Shown here: piece after piece, positions 16,784 to 25,977 of the stretch
Layout: every line of letters starts with the position of its first letter
How positions within the stretch are numbered: position 1 is the stretch's first letter
NCBI GenBank assembly: GCA_016869045.1
Contig: VGFC01000009.1
Location: 1-46,475, forward strand
Reading direction: 5' to 3'
Origin: Armatimonadota bacterium
GTDB lineage: Bacteria; Armatimonadota; Zipacnadia; Zipacnadales; VGFC01
Length of the DNA: 46,475 nt
The notes under the pieces: model-generated
What the model was told of the DNA's origin: nothing
What the model saw: the letters and a program-made list of their open reading frames with translations, nothing else
Database searches by the model: none
Made by a program: the position numbers and the translations under genes

Positions 16784-17074
16784 ATGAAGATGCTCATGGT
16801 GTGCTGCGAGTCGGGCCTGCATCTGAAGGTGGTCGAGACGTTGGAGGAGGTGGGCGTGCCGGGCTACACGGTCTGCGAGAACCTGAAGGGGATGGGCTGC
16901 ACCGGCCGCAAGCAGGGCAGTCCCATCTGGCCGGGCAACAGCGTCGTCGTCCACACCTGCGTGGAGGACGACGCGATCCCCGCCATCGTGGACCGCGTGC
17001 GCCAGGCCCGCGACGACTACATCAAGCGCCCGGCGTGTGCGGTGTTCGCGGTGCCGGTGGAGAAGCTGTTGTGA
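16784..17074 (+). CDS. PII-like signalling protein
   Basis: This 96-residue protein has a ferredoxin-like fold pattern of the PII superfamily: MKMLMVCCESGLHLKVVETL, then VPGYTVCENLKGMGCTGRKQGSPIWPGNSVVVHTCVEDD and a C-terminal AVFAVPVEKLL. The loop with conserved glycines between strands 2 and 3 corresponds to the T-loop region that binds ligand in PII-like proteins. ATG 16784 has GGAGG at 16771-16775. It ends 25 bases before a glycyl radical enzyme, so they are probably co-transcribed; the PII-like protein may sense a metabolite or regulate that enzyme. It lacks the uridylylation tyrosine context of true GlnB. Cys content is high (six), which may also allow metal or redox binding. Confidence 0.65.
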   Translation: MKMLMVCCESGLHLKVVETLEEVGVPGYTVCENLKGMGCTGRKQGSPIWPGNSVVVHTCVEDDAIPAIVDRVRQARDDYIKRPACAVFAVPVEKLL

Positions 17075-17099
17075 AGGGCCGCTACCTCAGGAGCACCGG

Positions 17100-19307
17100 G
17101 TGAACCCACGCCTGCAGCAGTGCCGGCAGCAATCCCTCGAACGCGGCTTCTCGCAGTGGTCTAGCCCCAAGGAGAGTAACTGGTCGCACGCCTTCTTCGA
17201 GTTGTACGCCGACCTGCCGTTGTGGGAGCGGCAGGCGCGGAGCTTCGCGTATGCCCTGGCGAACGAGCCGCAGTACGTGTGGCCGCTGGAGCGGATCGCG
17301 GGGCAGATCTACCAGTGCTGCCCCGGCGCCGGGCAGCCGGACATGGGCGGCGTGGCGGGCGACGCACGCTGGGAGGCGTTCGCAGGTGACCGCGTCGCTG
17401 CACGCTGGCTGCGGGAGCGCATCCTGGACTACGACCAGAACGCGCCCGTGGTCGGCGATGGCGCGGCGCCCGGGCATGTCGGCTGGGACCACTCCCTGAT
17501 CCTCGGTCTCGGCACCCGTGGCCTGGCGGCGAAGTATGAGAAGGCCCTCCGCAACGGGCACGACGAGAAGGCCGAGGAGTTCTACCGCGCGGTGCTGATC
17601 GTTCTGGAGGGGCTGGACCTGTGGGTCGAACGCCTGGTGGCGAGGCTGCGCGAGGAGGCCGAAGCGACGGAGGACCCGGAGCGCCGGGGCGAGCTGCTGG
17701 ACATGGCCGGCATCTGCGAGCGCGTGCCGCGGGAGCCCGCGCACACGTTCCGCGAGGCGGTGCAGAGCTTCTGGCTCGAGTACCTCGCAGTGATGTACGA
17801 GAACCCCTACGGCGGCAACGGGCCGGGACGGCTGGACCAGTACCTCTGGCCCTACCTCGCGGCGGACTTGGAGCGCGGGACGATCACGCTCGACGAGGCG
17901 AAGGAACTGGTCATCGAGCTGTTCCTGAAGCTCCACGAGCGCATCGCGCCGCATGACGGGTGGGTCGAGGCGATCGTGGTCGGCGGGCGTACGCGGGACG
18001 GGAGCCTCGCGATCAACCCGCTCTCGCACGTGATGATCGAGGCCTTCATGGAGCTGAACCAGTCGCATCCGGCGCTGTATGTCCGCCTCCCGGATGATGC
18101 GCCGGACGACTTCGTCACGCTCACCGCGCGTTACCTGATCGAGGGCGGCAACCGCGCGCAGGTCTACAGCGACGATCCGATGATAGCGGCGCTCCACGCA
18201 GATGGCGTGGCGATCGAGGACGCCCGCGACTGGATGGCCGGCGGCTGCATGGAGGTCTCGCCGCAGGCCTGCAGTTCCGACTTCGAGTTCGCCTTCGCGC
18301 ACAATGTCGCGCTGATCCCGGAGTTCGTGCTCAACGGCGGGCGCCGGTTCGATAGCGAGACGCGGATGGTCCCCGAGACGCGCACGCTGCCGGATTACCG
18401 CACCTTCGAAGAGCTATACGGGGCCTTCGAGAGTGAACTCGCGCGGGAGATGGACCTCGTCTTCCGGCGGCTGGACGTGTATTGCGAGGCGTGGGCGAAG
18501 TACCGGCCGGCTTACCTACTATCCAGCATGACCCATGACTGCCTGGAGCGTGGGCGGTCGATCAACGACGGCGGCGTGCGCTACCCCGACTACGGCGGGT
18601 CGGGTGTCGGCCTCCCGAACGTCGGCGATAGCCTGTACGCGATCCGCCGCGCGGTGTTCGAGGACGGCTTCTGCACCGCAGAGGAGCTGCTGGAGGCCCT
18701 GCGCGCGAACTTCGCGGGCCATGAGCGCCTGCGCGCGCAACTGGCCGCCCTGCCCAAGTACGGCCAGGACGACCCCGAAGCCGATGCGATGACCGACCGC
18801 GTCCTGCGCAGCTTCACCGACCTGTGCCACAATCACCGCACGCCCCACGGCGGCCACGTCCGGCCGATCATCCTGGGCTTCGTGTGGGTCGTCACGATGG
18901 GGCAGCAGGTCGGCGCGACCGCCGACGGCCGCCTCGCCGGCCGCCCGCTCGCCCACGGCATGTCGCCGCAATGCGCCTCCATGACGCAGGGCATCACCTC
19001 GGCGATCAACTCGGCGACGCGCATCTCCCTCGGTGAGATCGGTGGCGGCGCCGGGATGATGTGGGACCTCGACCACTCGTGGGCGAGCGTCGAGGTGGTC
19101 AAGGGAATCCTCCGCACCTTCGCGAAACGCGGCGGCCAGATCTTCCAGGGCAACACCGTGGACGTGAAGACCCTCCTCGCCGCCCAGGAGAACCCGGAGC
19201 AGCACAAGCACCTCCTCGTGCGCGTCGGCGGGTTCTCGGCGCGGTTCGTGTCACTGTCGAAGGAGCACCAGGCGGAGATCATCGAGCGGCACAAGTTCGC
19301 TGGATGA
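17100..19307 (+). CDS. glycyl radical enzyme (pyruvate formate-lyase superfamily)
   Basis: This 735-residue protein carries both hallmarks of glycyl radical enzymes. The thiyl cysteine loop is MAGGCMEVSPQ (Cys383), and the C-terminal radical motif is RVGGFSARF (Gly711, 25 residues before the end). The PFL-like domain occupies nearly the whole chain, with EAVQSFWLEYLAVMYENPYGGNGPGRLDQYLWPYL in the N-terminal half. GTG 17100 is chosen from CAGGAG six bases upstream. Length and motif are closer to the dehydratase/lyase branches than to PflB, but the substrate-defining residues do not let me name one. Activity needs a radical SAM activase, which is not in the window and must act in trans. A PII-like protein precedes it. 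It is oxygen-sensitive by family, implying anaerobic or microaerobic growth. Confidence 0.88.
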   Translation: MNPRLQQCRQQSLERGFSQWSSPKESNWSHAFFELYADLPLWERQARSFAYALANEPQYVWPLERIAGQIYQCCPGAGQPDMGGVAGDARWEAFAGDRVAARWLRERILDYDQNAPVVGDGAAPGHVGWDHSLILGLGTRGLAAKYEKALRNGHDEKAEEFYRAVLIVLEGLDLWVERLVARLREEAEATEDPERRGELLDMAGICERVPREPAHTFREAVQSFWLEYLAVMYENPYGGNGPGRLDQYLWPYLAADLERGTITLDEAKELVIELFLKLHERIAPHDGWVEAIVVGGRTRDGSLAINPLSHVMIEAFMELNQSHPALYVRLPDDAPDDFVTLTARYLIEGGNRAQVYSDDPMIAALHADGVAIEDARDWMAGGCMEVSPQACSSDFEFAFAHNVALIPEFVLNGGRRFDSETRMVPETRTLPDYRTFEELYGAFESELAREMDLVFRRLDVYCEAWAKYRPAYLLSSMTHDCLERGRSINDGGVRYPDYGGSGVGLPNVGDSLYAIRRAVFEDGFCTAEELLEALRANFAGHERLRAQLAALPKYGQDDPEADAMTDRVLRSFTDLCHNHRTPHGGHVRPIILGFVWVVTMGQQVGATADGRLAGRPLAHGMSPQCASMTQGITSAINSATRISLGEIGGGAGMMWDLDHSWASVEVVKGILRTFAKRGGQIFQGNTVDVKTLLAAQENPEQHKHLLVRVGGFSARFVSLSKEHQAEIIERHKFAG

Positions 19308-19414
19308 GTCTCAGGTCTCGGGTCTCATGTCTCGTGTTCACGGCCCCAAGGCCTGCTGGGAAGGGCCCGTCCACAACCTCAGACGTGAGACCTGAGACAT
19401 GAGACGCGAGACAC
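19308..19414. repeat. heptamer array element, copy 1
   Basis: Four consecutive 7-bp units of the form GTCTCNN (19308-19335) begin directly after the stop of the glycyl radical enzyme. Four inverted units NNGAGAC (19385-19412) follow after a GC-rich centre. The arms can pair into an imperfect stem. A related element lies at 33118-33229. Confidence 0.8.
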
Positions 19415-19430
19415 TAACGAGGTTTGAACC

Positions 19431-21065
19431 ATGAACGGAGCCGACTTGCTGGTTCGCGAGTTGGGGGCGCGGGATGTAGACTGCATCTACACGCTGTGCG
19501 GGAATGGGCTGGACCCCATCTTCGACGCGACGTACCGAGCGAACATGCGGGTCATCGATACGCGGAACGAGCAGGCCGCGGCGTACATGGCCGATGCGGT
19601 CGGGCGGCTGACGCGCAGACTCGGGGTGGTCGCGGTCAGCACGGGCGTGGCGCATATCAACGCGCTCACGGGCGTGTGCAATGGGTGGTTCGACGGTTCG
19701 CCGATGCTGCTGATCACGGGCGGGAGCGATTCGGCGTACGCGGGTCGCGGCAACTTCCAGGACATGGACTCGGTCGGCCTGGCCCGACCGCTGTGCAAGT
19801 ACAGCGCCTGGGTGGACCGGCCGGAGCGGATCGCGTGGGCGCTGGATGAGGCCGCGCGGGCGGCCGTGACGGGGCGGCCGGGGCCGGTGCACCTGACCAT
19901 CCCGACGGACGTGCTCCGTGCGCCGGCGCCCGGGGCCGACCCGAACGCCGGGCGGCCGAAGAGCGCGACGGTCGAGTACAGGGGCGAAGCGGACGAGACC
20001 TCGCTCGCCACGGCGGTCCAACTCGTCTGCGCGGCGGAGCGCCCGTTCATCATCGCCGGGAGCGGCTGCTTCTACGCGGATGCGGCGGCGGAGCTCGCGG
20101 TGCTGGCCGGCCAGATGAGGGCGCCGGTGGCCGTGCCGATCTGGGACCGCGGCGCGATCGAGCAGCCCATCCCCGAGTTCGTGGGCGTCATCGGCGCGGC
20201 GAGCGGGCAGCCAGGGATCATGCCCGACGCCGACCTCATCCTGCTCATCGGAGCCGAAGTGGACTACCGCGTTGGCTACCTCGAGCCCCCCGCGGTCGCG
20301 GCGGGGGCGAAGACCATCCGCTGCGATGCGGACCCCGCGAAGATCACGCAGGGCGTCCAGCCGGACGTCTGCCTGCTTGGCGATCCGCGCCGGGTAATGC
20401 TGCAACTCGGCGAGGCGCTCGACGCCGAGGGCCATCGGGGCACCGGCGCGTGGCTGAACGAGGCGCGCTGCCGCGACGCCGACTTCCGTCGCGCGTGGAC
20501 CGAGATGCCGCCACCCGAGTCCCCGGCCTGCACGGGCCGCCACATCATCGAGGGCATTCGGCAAGCGATCACCGATGACACGTTCCTCCTCGTCGATGGG
20601 GGCAACATCGGCCAGTGGTTCCACATGTCGATGTGTGATCGGTACCCCGCGCGCTGGATGACGTGCGGGCGCAGCGCGGTCGTGGGCTGGGGCTTCCCCT
20701 CGGCGGCAGCCGTGCGGTCGGTCTACCCCGACGAGCCGATCCTCCTGCTCTCCGGCGACGGCTCGGCCACGTTCACCCTCGCCGAGATCGAAGCGGCAGC
20801 ACGCCAGAACCTGCCTTACGTCGCGATCATCGCGGATGACTCGGCCTGGGGCATCGTGGTGAGCGGTTGTCTCCGGCGCGAGCAACCGCCGGTGGCGTGC
20901 CAACTCGGCCCGATCGACTTCGCGAAGGTCGCCGAGGGGTTTGGCGGACGCGGAGTTCGGGTAGAAGACCCGTCAAGGCTCGCGCGCGCTATCGAGGAAG
21001 GCTTCGCCTCACGGCAGGTCACCGTGATCCACGTCCCCGTGTGTCACGGCGGGCCGGCGGACTGA
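19431..21065 (+). CDS. thiamine diphosphate-dependent enzyme (acetolactate synthase-like)
   Basis: This 544-residue three-domain ThDP enzyme has the N-terminal PYR domain with catalytic Glu47 in [16 protein letters not shown], a central domain (about 190-330) and a C-terminal PP domain. The PP domain has the GDG motif at 442-444 followed by [18 protein letters not shown]. The second metal residue, usually Asn at the end of the motif, is replaced in ADDSAWG (Asp469-Asp470). The family includes acetolactate synthase, benzoylformate decarboxylase, oxalyl-CoA decarboxylase and sulfopyruvate decarboxylase; overall length and the FAD-free look of the middle domain leave the reaction open. It ends 44 bases before the pseudopilin. 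No ilvN- or ilvC-like gene adjoins, so branched-chain synthesis is not supported by context. Confidence 0.8.
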   Translation: MNGADLLVRELGARDVDCIYTLCGNGLDPIFDATYRANMRVIDTRNEQAAAYMADAVGRLTRRLGVVAVSTGVAHINALTGVCNGWFDGSPMLLITGGSDSAYAGRGNFQDMDSVGLARPLCKYSAWVDRPERIAWALDEAARAAVTGRPGPVHLTIPTDVLRAPAPGADPNAGRPKSATVEYRGEADETSLATAVQLVCAAERPFIIAGSGCFYADAAAELAVLAGQMRAPVAVPIWDRGAIEQPIPEFVGVIGAASGQPGIMPDADLILLIGAEVDYRVGYLEPPAVAAGAKTIRCDADPAKITQGVQPDVCLLGDPRRVMLQLGEALDAEGHRGTGAWLNEARCRDADFRRAWTEMPPPESPACTGRHIIEGIRQAITDDTFLLVDGGNIGQWFHMSMCDRYPARWMTCGRSAVVGWGFPSAAAVRSVYPDEPILLLSGDGSATFTLAEIEAAARQNLPYVAIIADDSAWGIVVSGCLRREQPPVACQLGPIDFAKVAEGFGGRGVRVEDPSRLARAIEEGFASRQVTVIHVPVCHGGPAD

Positions 21066-21067
21066 GC

Positions 21068-21087
21068 GTCGAAGCTGGCGCTTCGAC
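21068..21087. terminator. 8-bp hairpin after the ThDP enzyme gene
   Basis: GTCGAAGC and GCTTCGAC form a perfect 8-bp stem around a four-base loop TGGC, starting three bases after the TGA. No T-run follows, so it may be a weak or factor-assisted terminator, or an mRNA-stabilising hairpin before the pseudopilin. Confidence 0.5.
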
Positions 21088-21109
21088 CTACAACCTGGGA
21101 GGAATGTAC

Positions 21110-21721
21110 ATGACCAAACGACACGGTTTCACTCTCATCGAGTTGCTGGTCGTCATCGCCATCATCGCCATTCTGGCCGCCATCTTATTCCCCGTGTTCT
21201 CGCGGGCGAGGGAGAAGGCGCGTCAGGCCTCGTGCCAGTCCAACGAGAAGCAGATCGGCCTGGCCTTCAACATGTACCTACAGGACTACGACGAGGAGTA
21301 CTGTGGCGCCGCGGCAGCGGATGCCGCCAACTTCGCCGCCTCCGGCGGATATGTCGGCGCCTGGATCTACAAGGCCCTTGGTGACACCGTCTGGGACGTC
21401 CGGGGCGGAGGCCTCTACCCGTACGTCAAGAATGTGCAGCTCTTCGTGTGCCCCTCCAAGGGGACCACGTTCAACCTGGGCTGCACCTACGAGATGACGG
21501 GAAACCTGGCGTGGCAGTCGGAGGGCGCCGTCGAGGATGTTGCCGGCACAGTGCTCCTCGGCGAGCAGAGCTGCGATGACGGCGTCGGCTCGCAGGCCGA
21601 TGACGGCGGCGGGTTCATCAAGCACAACGGCGGCTCGAACTTCTGCTTCGTGGACGGCCACGTCAAGTGGTTCCAGGCGAACAAGGTCACGCCGCAGATG
21701 TTCACGCCGGCGATGGACTGA
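21110..21721 (+). CDS. type II secretion-type pseudopilin with H-x9-DG tail
   Basis: This 203-residue protein has a prepilin leader MTKRHG cleaved before [22 protein letters not shown], the classic methylated N-terminal helix with Glu at position 5 of the mature form. It is followed by [16 protein letters not shown]. The C-terminal half contains [17 protein letters not shown], the H-x9-DG motif of the DUF1559-type pseudopilins. ATG 21110 is chosen over ATG 21104 because GGGAGG (21097-21102) is too close to the latter. Such proteins are numerous in Armatimonadota- and Planctomycetota-like genomes, where they probably form surface or secretion pseudopili. It overlaps the end of the convergent glycosidase gene by 20 bases. 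Confidence 0.92.
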   Translation: MTKRHGFTLIELLVVIAIIAILAAILFPVFSRAREKARQASCQSNEKQIGLAFNMYLQDYDEEYCGAAAADAANFAASGGYVGAWIYKALGDTVWDVRGGGLYPYVKNVQLFVCPSKGTTFNLGCTYEMTGNLAWQSEGAVEDVAGTVLLGEQSCDDGVGSQADDGGGFIKHNGGSNFCFVDGHVKWFQANKVTPQMFTPAMD

Positions 21722-24488
21722 GGGCGGCGATCTCGTCCGTGGCCAGAGCCTCCGCGTAAAGGGCGATCTCCGCGATCCGGCCGCGAAAGGTCTCGTTGCC
21801 GCCAGTCCAGTGCGGGTTGGCGCCAACAGCGAAGTCCTGGGCGGCGGTCGTGTTCCATTCGGGCACGGCCGCCGTCCTCTTCAGCTCCCCGTTCACGTAG
21901 AGACGAAGCTCGGTCCCCTGCTTCACGACTGCCACGTGCGCCCACTCGCCATTCTGCAGCGGCACGCCCTCGGTTGAGTACGCCGCCTGCGCCTCGATGC
22001 GCGCGAACAGGTCGGCGCCCTGGATGCACAGGCGCAGCGGGTCATCCATCCCTGCGCACCACGCCGAGGCGATCTGGTACAGCCCGCCGTTCGGCAGGCC
22101 CTCCGGGCAGACCCACGCGCAGAAGGTGTAGTCCCGCTCGGGGAAATACGGCAGCCGGTAGCGGAGCATCGAGGTCTGCCCGTTGAACGCGACCGCGCCG
22201 TCCTCGCCGCCATCGCGACCGGGGGCAGGGGTGATGTCACGCGCGAGATCGAGGACGCCGAGGGTCGGCTCCCCGCTCCCATTCAGCGGAGCCGCCACCA
22301 TCAGGCCGTGCTCACCCAACTCGTAGGCGACGACGCCCCGGACCGTGTTCTGCAGCGTTGCATCGACGGTGAACGACTGCAGGCCGTTCAGGCTCATGGC
22401 GCTGCCGTTTGGGTTCGAGGCGGTCACCTGCCAGTAGTACGGGCCGCCGGGAGGCAGGCCGGCCTCGTGCACATACACCGGGCCGCGCAGACCATCCGCG
22501 CGCACGACGGGGTCGGCGAGGTCCGGGCGTGTGGAGACGACCAGGGTGAACGTGCGCCCCGTAGCCTGCCCGCGACCGTAGGCGGTCCACTCCAGCAGTA
22601 GCGGCCCCGCGGCGACCGCCTCGCCGTTGCGCGGGTGCTTCAGCCAGAAGGGCGAGGGCCCTGCGTTCACGATGGGCAGCCAAGCGGCGTAGTCGGTGCC
22701 ATGGGCTCCGGCGGTCGCGAAGTCGCACAGCACCACTTCCCGCCCATCGCTCGCCACGAACTTCCGCGCCACGATGGGCTGGAAGCGCGCCTCGACGTTC
22801 ACGGGCTCCGACTCCAGCTTCCGCGCATCGAACGGCGGGATGTCGGGCGTGTCCATCGCGTTGTACTTCGGGTCGAAGGCCAGCAAGAGCGGGCCTCGGT
22901 AGATGGCTGCCGTCCCCGAGCGGCTGAGTTCGCCCGGCCAGCAGCGGGGTGACATGTCGAAGCTCAGGTCGATCGTGTCCCCGTTCTTCCACTCACGCTT
23001 GAGGCTCAGGTAGGCGCCGGGGCTAACGCCCTCGACGGGTTTGCCGTTGACCTTCACCTGCGTCGCCCTCGACCACGCGGGGATGCGCAGGCGCAGGTCG
23101 AACGCGGTGGGCTTGCTCAACCCGACCCGCAAGCGGACGGCGCCCTCCTTCGGGTACTCGGTCTCCTGGGTGAGTGTCAGAGGCGAACCGTCCGTGAGCG
23201 TGACGCTGATCTCACCCGGACCGTAGTAGCTCACCCGTGGCCCTTGGTCGTCGAGCATCACAGCCCACTCGGAGATCGCGCCGATTCCGCGCGGCGCGTT
23301 CACGGAGCAGCAGTTGAGTTCGGGCGTTCCGAAGCGCGCCTGAAAGACGATGTGGTGCGCCGAGGCCTGGCGGACCCCGTTCAGCGGCGTGTCGTACGTC
23401 CACCAGCGTCCGGACGGGTGCTGCGAGCCGAGCACGCTATTCCACGTCGCGAGTTCCAGCGCATCGGCGACCCGGCTGTCGCCCGTGAGCCGCAGCATGT
23501 CCACCGACATCGCGACCCAGGCGGTCGTGCAGCAGGTCTCGATGGCGCCCGGCGAGTAGGGATTTCCGACCGCCTGTTCATTGGTGGAGAACCCGCCCGA
23601 AGGGTGCACATCGTGCTCGAGAATCGTAGTCCAGTGGCTGGCGAAGGCGCGCCTGTAGTCCTCATCACCCGTGATCAGGTACAACTCGACGAGGCCCTGG
23701 AGGTCATGGAGGCTCTCCCAACGCGGCCGAGGCGTGCGGAAGAAGTCGATGCCCTGAACGCCCGCGCGGAAGTAGTCGCCCGCCGACTGCCAGTCGGTCT
23801 CGATCTCGCGCATCATCCGCAGGTAGCGCTCGTCGCCGGTCTCGCGATAGAGCCAGCCGAGGGAGTGGATGGCCGCCATGTTCATCTCGGGCGAGCCGGC
23901 GTCGATCACGCGCTTGCCGGTGCCGAGGAAGGTGTTGCAGATGAGGTCCCCGATGCGGATCGCGCCCTGTAGCGCGTGCTCATCCCCCGCCTCCTCATGC
24001 CACATCAGCAGGGCCAGCATGATGTGGTAATGCCCCCAGAGGTCCCAGTGCCCGAGCAACCGTTCCTCCTTGCGGAAGGGGCCGAGGTAGCCGTCTTCGG
24101 CCTGCGTGCTGAGCAGCTCGTCGATCGTGCGCTGCACGTGGGCGCGCAGCTCCGGCCGATCGGTCATGCGGCAGGCCTGGATGGCCGAGATCAGGTACTT
24201 GCCGACGAACTCCCCGGCCCACGGTACGAGGTCCGGCACGGGCTTCCGGTCCCGCGTGCGGAACATCTCGATCATCCGGGGATTCGCATCGACCGCAGGG
24301 AGCAGCCAGTTGTCCACATTCTGCTCGACGCGCTCCCCCATCGGCCCGGTCAGCCGCAGGTGCACACCAGTCGGGGAGTGCAGCGCCGGGATGCCGCGCG
24401 TACGGCCCGGCTGCGCGCCGCCGGGAGTGGCGAACAGAACCGCTACGGCGACCACGAGGCAGAGGGCCGGGAGGCAAGGCGAAGCCAT
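21702..24488 (-). CDS. GH127-like glycosidase with LamG-type C-terminus
   Basis: This 928-residue secreted enzyme has a signal peptide ([21 protein letters not shown]) and a (alpha/alpha)6-barrel-like region of the GH127/DUF1680 beta-L-arabinofuranosidase type. The zinc site of that family is readable as E317-T-C319 and C393-C394 (segment LNCCSVN), at the spacing known from characterised GH127 enzymes. Beta-sandwich domains follow. The C-terminal 200 residues look like a concanavalin/LamG carbohydrate-binding domain ([54 protein letters not shown]). ATG 24488 has AGGTG six bases before it; an in-frame TTG is found at 24506. The sugar specificity is inferred from the family: arabinofuranosides or related plant side chains. 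It lies after pyruvate kinase on the same strand. Confidence 0.85.
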   Translation of the reverse strand: MASPCLPALCLVVAVAVLFATPGGAQPGRTRGIPALHSPTGVHLRLTGPMGERVEQNVDNWLLPAVDANPRMIEMFRTRDRKPVPDLVPWAGEFVGKYLISAIQACRMTDRPELRAHVQRTIDELLSTQAEDGYLGPFRKEERLLGHWDLWGHYHIMLALLMWHEEAGDEHALQGAIRIGDLICNTFLGTGKRVIDAGSPEMNMAAIHSLGWLYRETGDERYLRMMREIETDWQSAGDYFRAGVQGIDFFRTPRPRWESLHDLQGLVELYLITGDEDYRRAFASHWTTILEHDVHPSGGFSTNEQAVGNPYSPGAIETCCTTAWVAMSVDMLRLTGDSRVADALELATWNSVLGSQHPSGRWWTYDTPLNGVRQASAHHIVFQARFGTPELNCCSVNAPRGIGAISEWAVMLDDQGPRVSYYGPGEISVTLTDGSPLTLTQETEYPKEGAVRLRVGLSKPTAFDLRLRIPAWSRATQVKVNGKPVEGVSPGAYLSLKREWKNGDTIDLSFDMSPRCWPGELSRSGTAAIYRGPLLLAFDPKYNAMDTPDIPPFDARKLESEPVNVEARFQPIVARKFVASDGREVVLCDFATAGAHGTDYAAWLPIVNAGPSPFWLKHPRNGEAVAAGPLLLEWTAYGRGQATGRTFTLVVSTRPDLADPVVRADGLRGPVYVHEAGLPPGGPYYWQVTASNPNGSAMSLNGLQSFTVDATLQNTVRGVVAYELGEHGLMVAAPLNGSGEPTLGVLDLARDITPAPGRDGGEDGAVAFNGQTSMLRYRLPYFPERDYTFCAWVCPEGLPNGGLYQIASAWCAGMDDPLRLCIQGADLFARIEAQAAYSTEGVPLQNGEWAHVAVVKQGTELRLYVNGELKRTAAVPEWNTTAAQDFAVGANPHWTGGNETFRGRIAEIALYAEALATDEIAALSPSPA

Positions 24489-24521
24489 GGGCGCACCTGT
24501 GTGCAAGGCTGGGCGCCGGAA

Positions 24522-25970
24522 TCAGGCGCCGACGACGTGGAGCTTCATCATGTTGGTGGTGCCGCGCTCGTCGATGGGCGTGCCCGCGGTGATGACGACC
24601 TTCTCCCCGATGTTCAGCAGGCCCCGGTCCCGCAGTTGGCGGTCGATCAGCTCGATCTGCTCGTCGGTCGAGGCGGCGGGGCCGACGAGGACGGGAACGA
24701 CGCCCCAGTAGAGGCTGCAGCAGCGCGCCGTCTCGGGCAGGGGCGTGGCGGCGATGATCGGGACGCTGGGCCGGCACTTCGAGGCGAGGCGCGCGGTGGA
24801 GCCCGACTGCGTGAACGCGATGAGCACCCGCGCCCCGATCTGCTCGGCGGTCTCGGCGGCCGCGGCGGAGATCGCCTCGGCGAGCGTCCGCTCGCGATCG
24901 CCGACCCACTCGGTGTGCAGGTGCTTGCCCCGAAACAAGGAGCCCTCGGCGGCCGTCGCGATGCGCCGCATCATCCGGACCGACTCCAGGGGGTACTTGC
25001 CGACCGCGGTCTCCCCGGAGAGCATCACCGCGTCGGCGCCATCGAGAATCGCATTCGCCACATCGGAGGCCTCGGCGCGGGTGGGCGTCGGATTCTCGCG
25101 CATGGAGTCCAGCATCTGGGTGGCGATGATGACCGGCTTGCGCGCCGCCGCGCAGCTCTCGATGATCGCCTTCTGCAGCAAGGGCACCTCCTCCGGTGAC
25201 GTCTCCACCGCGAGATCGCCCCGCGCCACCATCACCGCATCGGAGGCCGCCACGATCGCAGCGAGATGCTCGATCGCCTCTGGCTTCTCCAGTTTGCTGA
25301 CGATGGGGGTGTCCTTGCCGGCCGCCTGGATCGAGGCGCGCAGGTTCTCGACGTCATCGGCCGTGCGAACGAAGCTGAGGGCGATCATATCCACGCCGTG
25401 CTCCAGGCCGAAGGCCAGGTCGGCGGCGTCCTTCGCGGAGACGGCGGGCGCGCTCACCTTCACTCCGGGCAGGTTCATCCCCTTATGCTCCAGCAGCGTG
25501 CCGCCGTGGACCACCTCGCAGCGGATCAGGGAGCCCGTCGCCTCCGTGACCCGAAGCTCCAACAGCCCGTCATCCAGCAGAATGCGGTCACCCGGGTCCA
25601 CATCCTGAGCGAGAGACTCGTAGGTGGTCGAGAAGCGCTCCGCCGTGCCGACGGTCTCCTCGCACGCGATCGTGCAGACGGCGCCGTCGGCGAGGTCGAT
25701 CTGCCCGCCCTGCAACTCCCCGACACGGATTCGAGGCCCCTGCAGGTCCATCAGCACCCCGATGTGCCGGTCCTCGGCCGCGCTCACGCGACGCACCCTC
25801 TCCAGCGTCCTCTGGTGCCACTCGTGATCACCGTGGGACATGTTGAGCCGCACCACGTCCATCCCGCTCTCCACCAGGCCGCCCAGCATCTCCTCAGTCT
25901 CCGTGACCGGACCGAGCGTCGCGATGATCTTCGTCCAGTTGAAGCCCGTCATCTCGGGAAGGCGTTGCAC
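24522..25970 (-). CDS. pyk: pyruvate kinase
   Basis: This 482-residue enzyme catalyses the last ATP-forming step of glycolysis. Family signatures are KIIATLGPVTE at the start, VVRLNMSHGDHE, VLMDLQGPRIRVGEL and the active-site stretch IVSKLEKPEAIEHLAAIV with catalytic Lys. Also present are AVMVARGDLAVE, VIIATQMLDSM and LSGETAVGKYPLESV. The C-terminal allosteric-type domain is complete. The GTG at 25970 has GGAGGGG ten bases upstream; ATG 25952 is an equally plausible start, closer to other bacterial N-termini. It lies seven bases after the dehydratase stop on the same strand and is probably co-transcribed with it. Confidence 0.96.
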   Translation of the reverse strand: MQRLPEMTGFNWTKIIATLGPVTETEEMLGGLVESGMDVVRLNMSHGDHEWHQRTLERVRRVSAAEDRHIGVLMDLQGPRIRVGELQGGQIDLADGAVCTIACEETVGTAERFSTTYESLAQDVDPGDRILLDDGLLELRVTEATGSLIRCEVVHGGTLLEHKGMNLPGVKVSAPAVSAKDAADLAFGLEHGVDMIALSFVRTADDVENLRASIQAAGKDTPIVSKLEKPEAIEHLAAIVAASDAVMVARGDLAVETSPEEVPLLQKAIIESCAAARKPVIIATQMLDSMRENPTPTRAEASDVANAILDGADAVMLSGETAVGKYPLESVRMMRRIATAAEGSLFRGKHLHTEWVGDRERTLAEAISAAAAETAEQIGARVLIAFTQSGSTARLASKCRPSVPIIAATPLPETARCCSLYWGVVPVLVGPAASTDEQIELIDRQLRDRGLLNIGEKVVITAGTPIDERGTTNMMKLHVVGA

Positions 25971-25977
25971 AGGCGTA

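Noticed and set aside
17100-19307. Naming the glycyl radical enzyme as pyruvate formate-lyase (pflB)
   Set aside because: The CC dyad of PflB is not present at the Cys loop (GCMEVS), so pyruvate formate-lyase activity is not supported.
19308-19414. GTCTCNN array as a CRISPR array
   Set aside because: Units are only 7 bp, contiguous and without spacers, and no cas gene is nearby.
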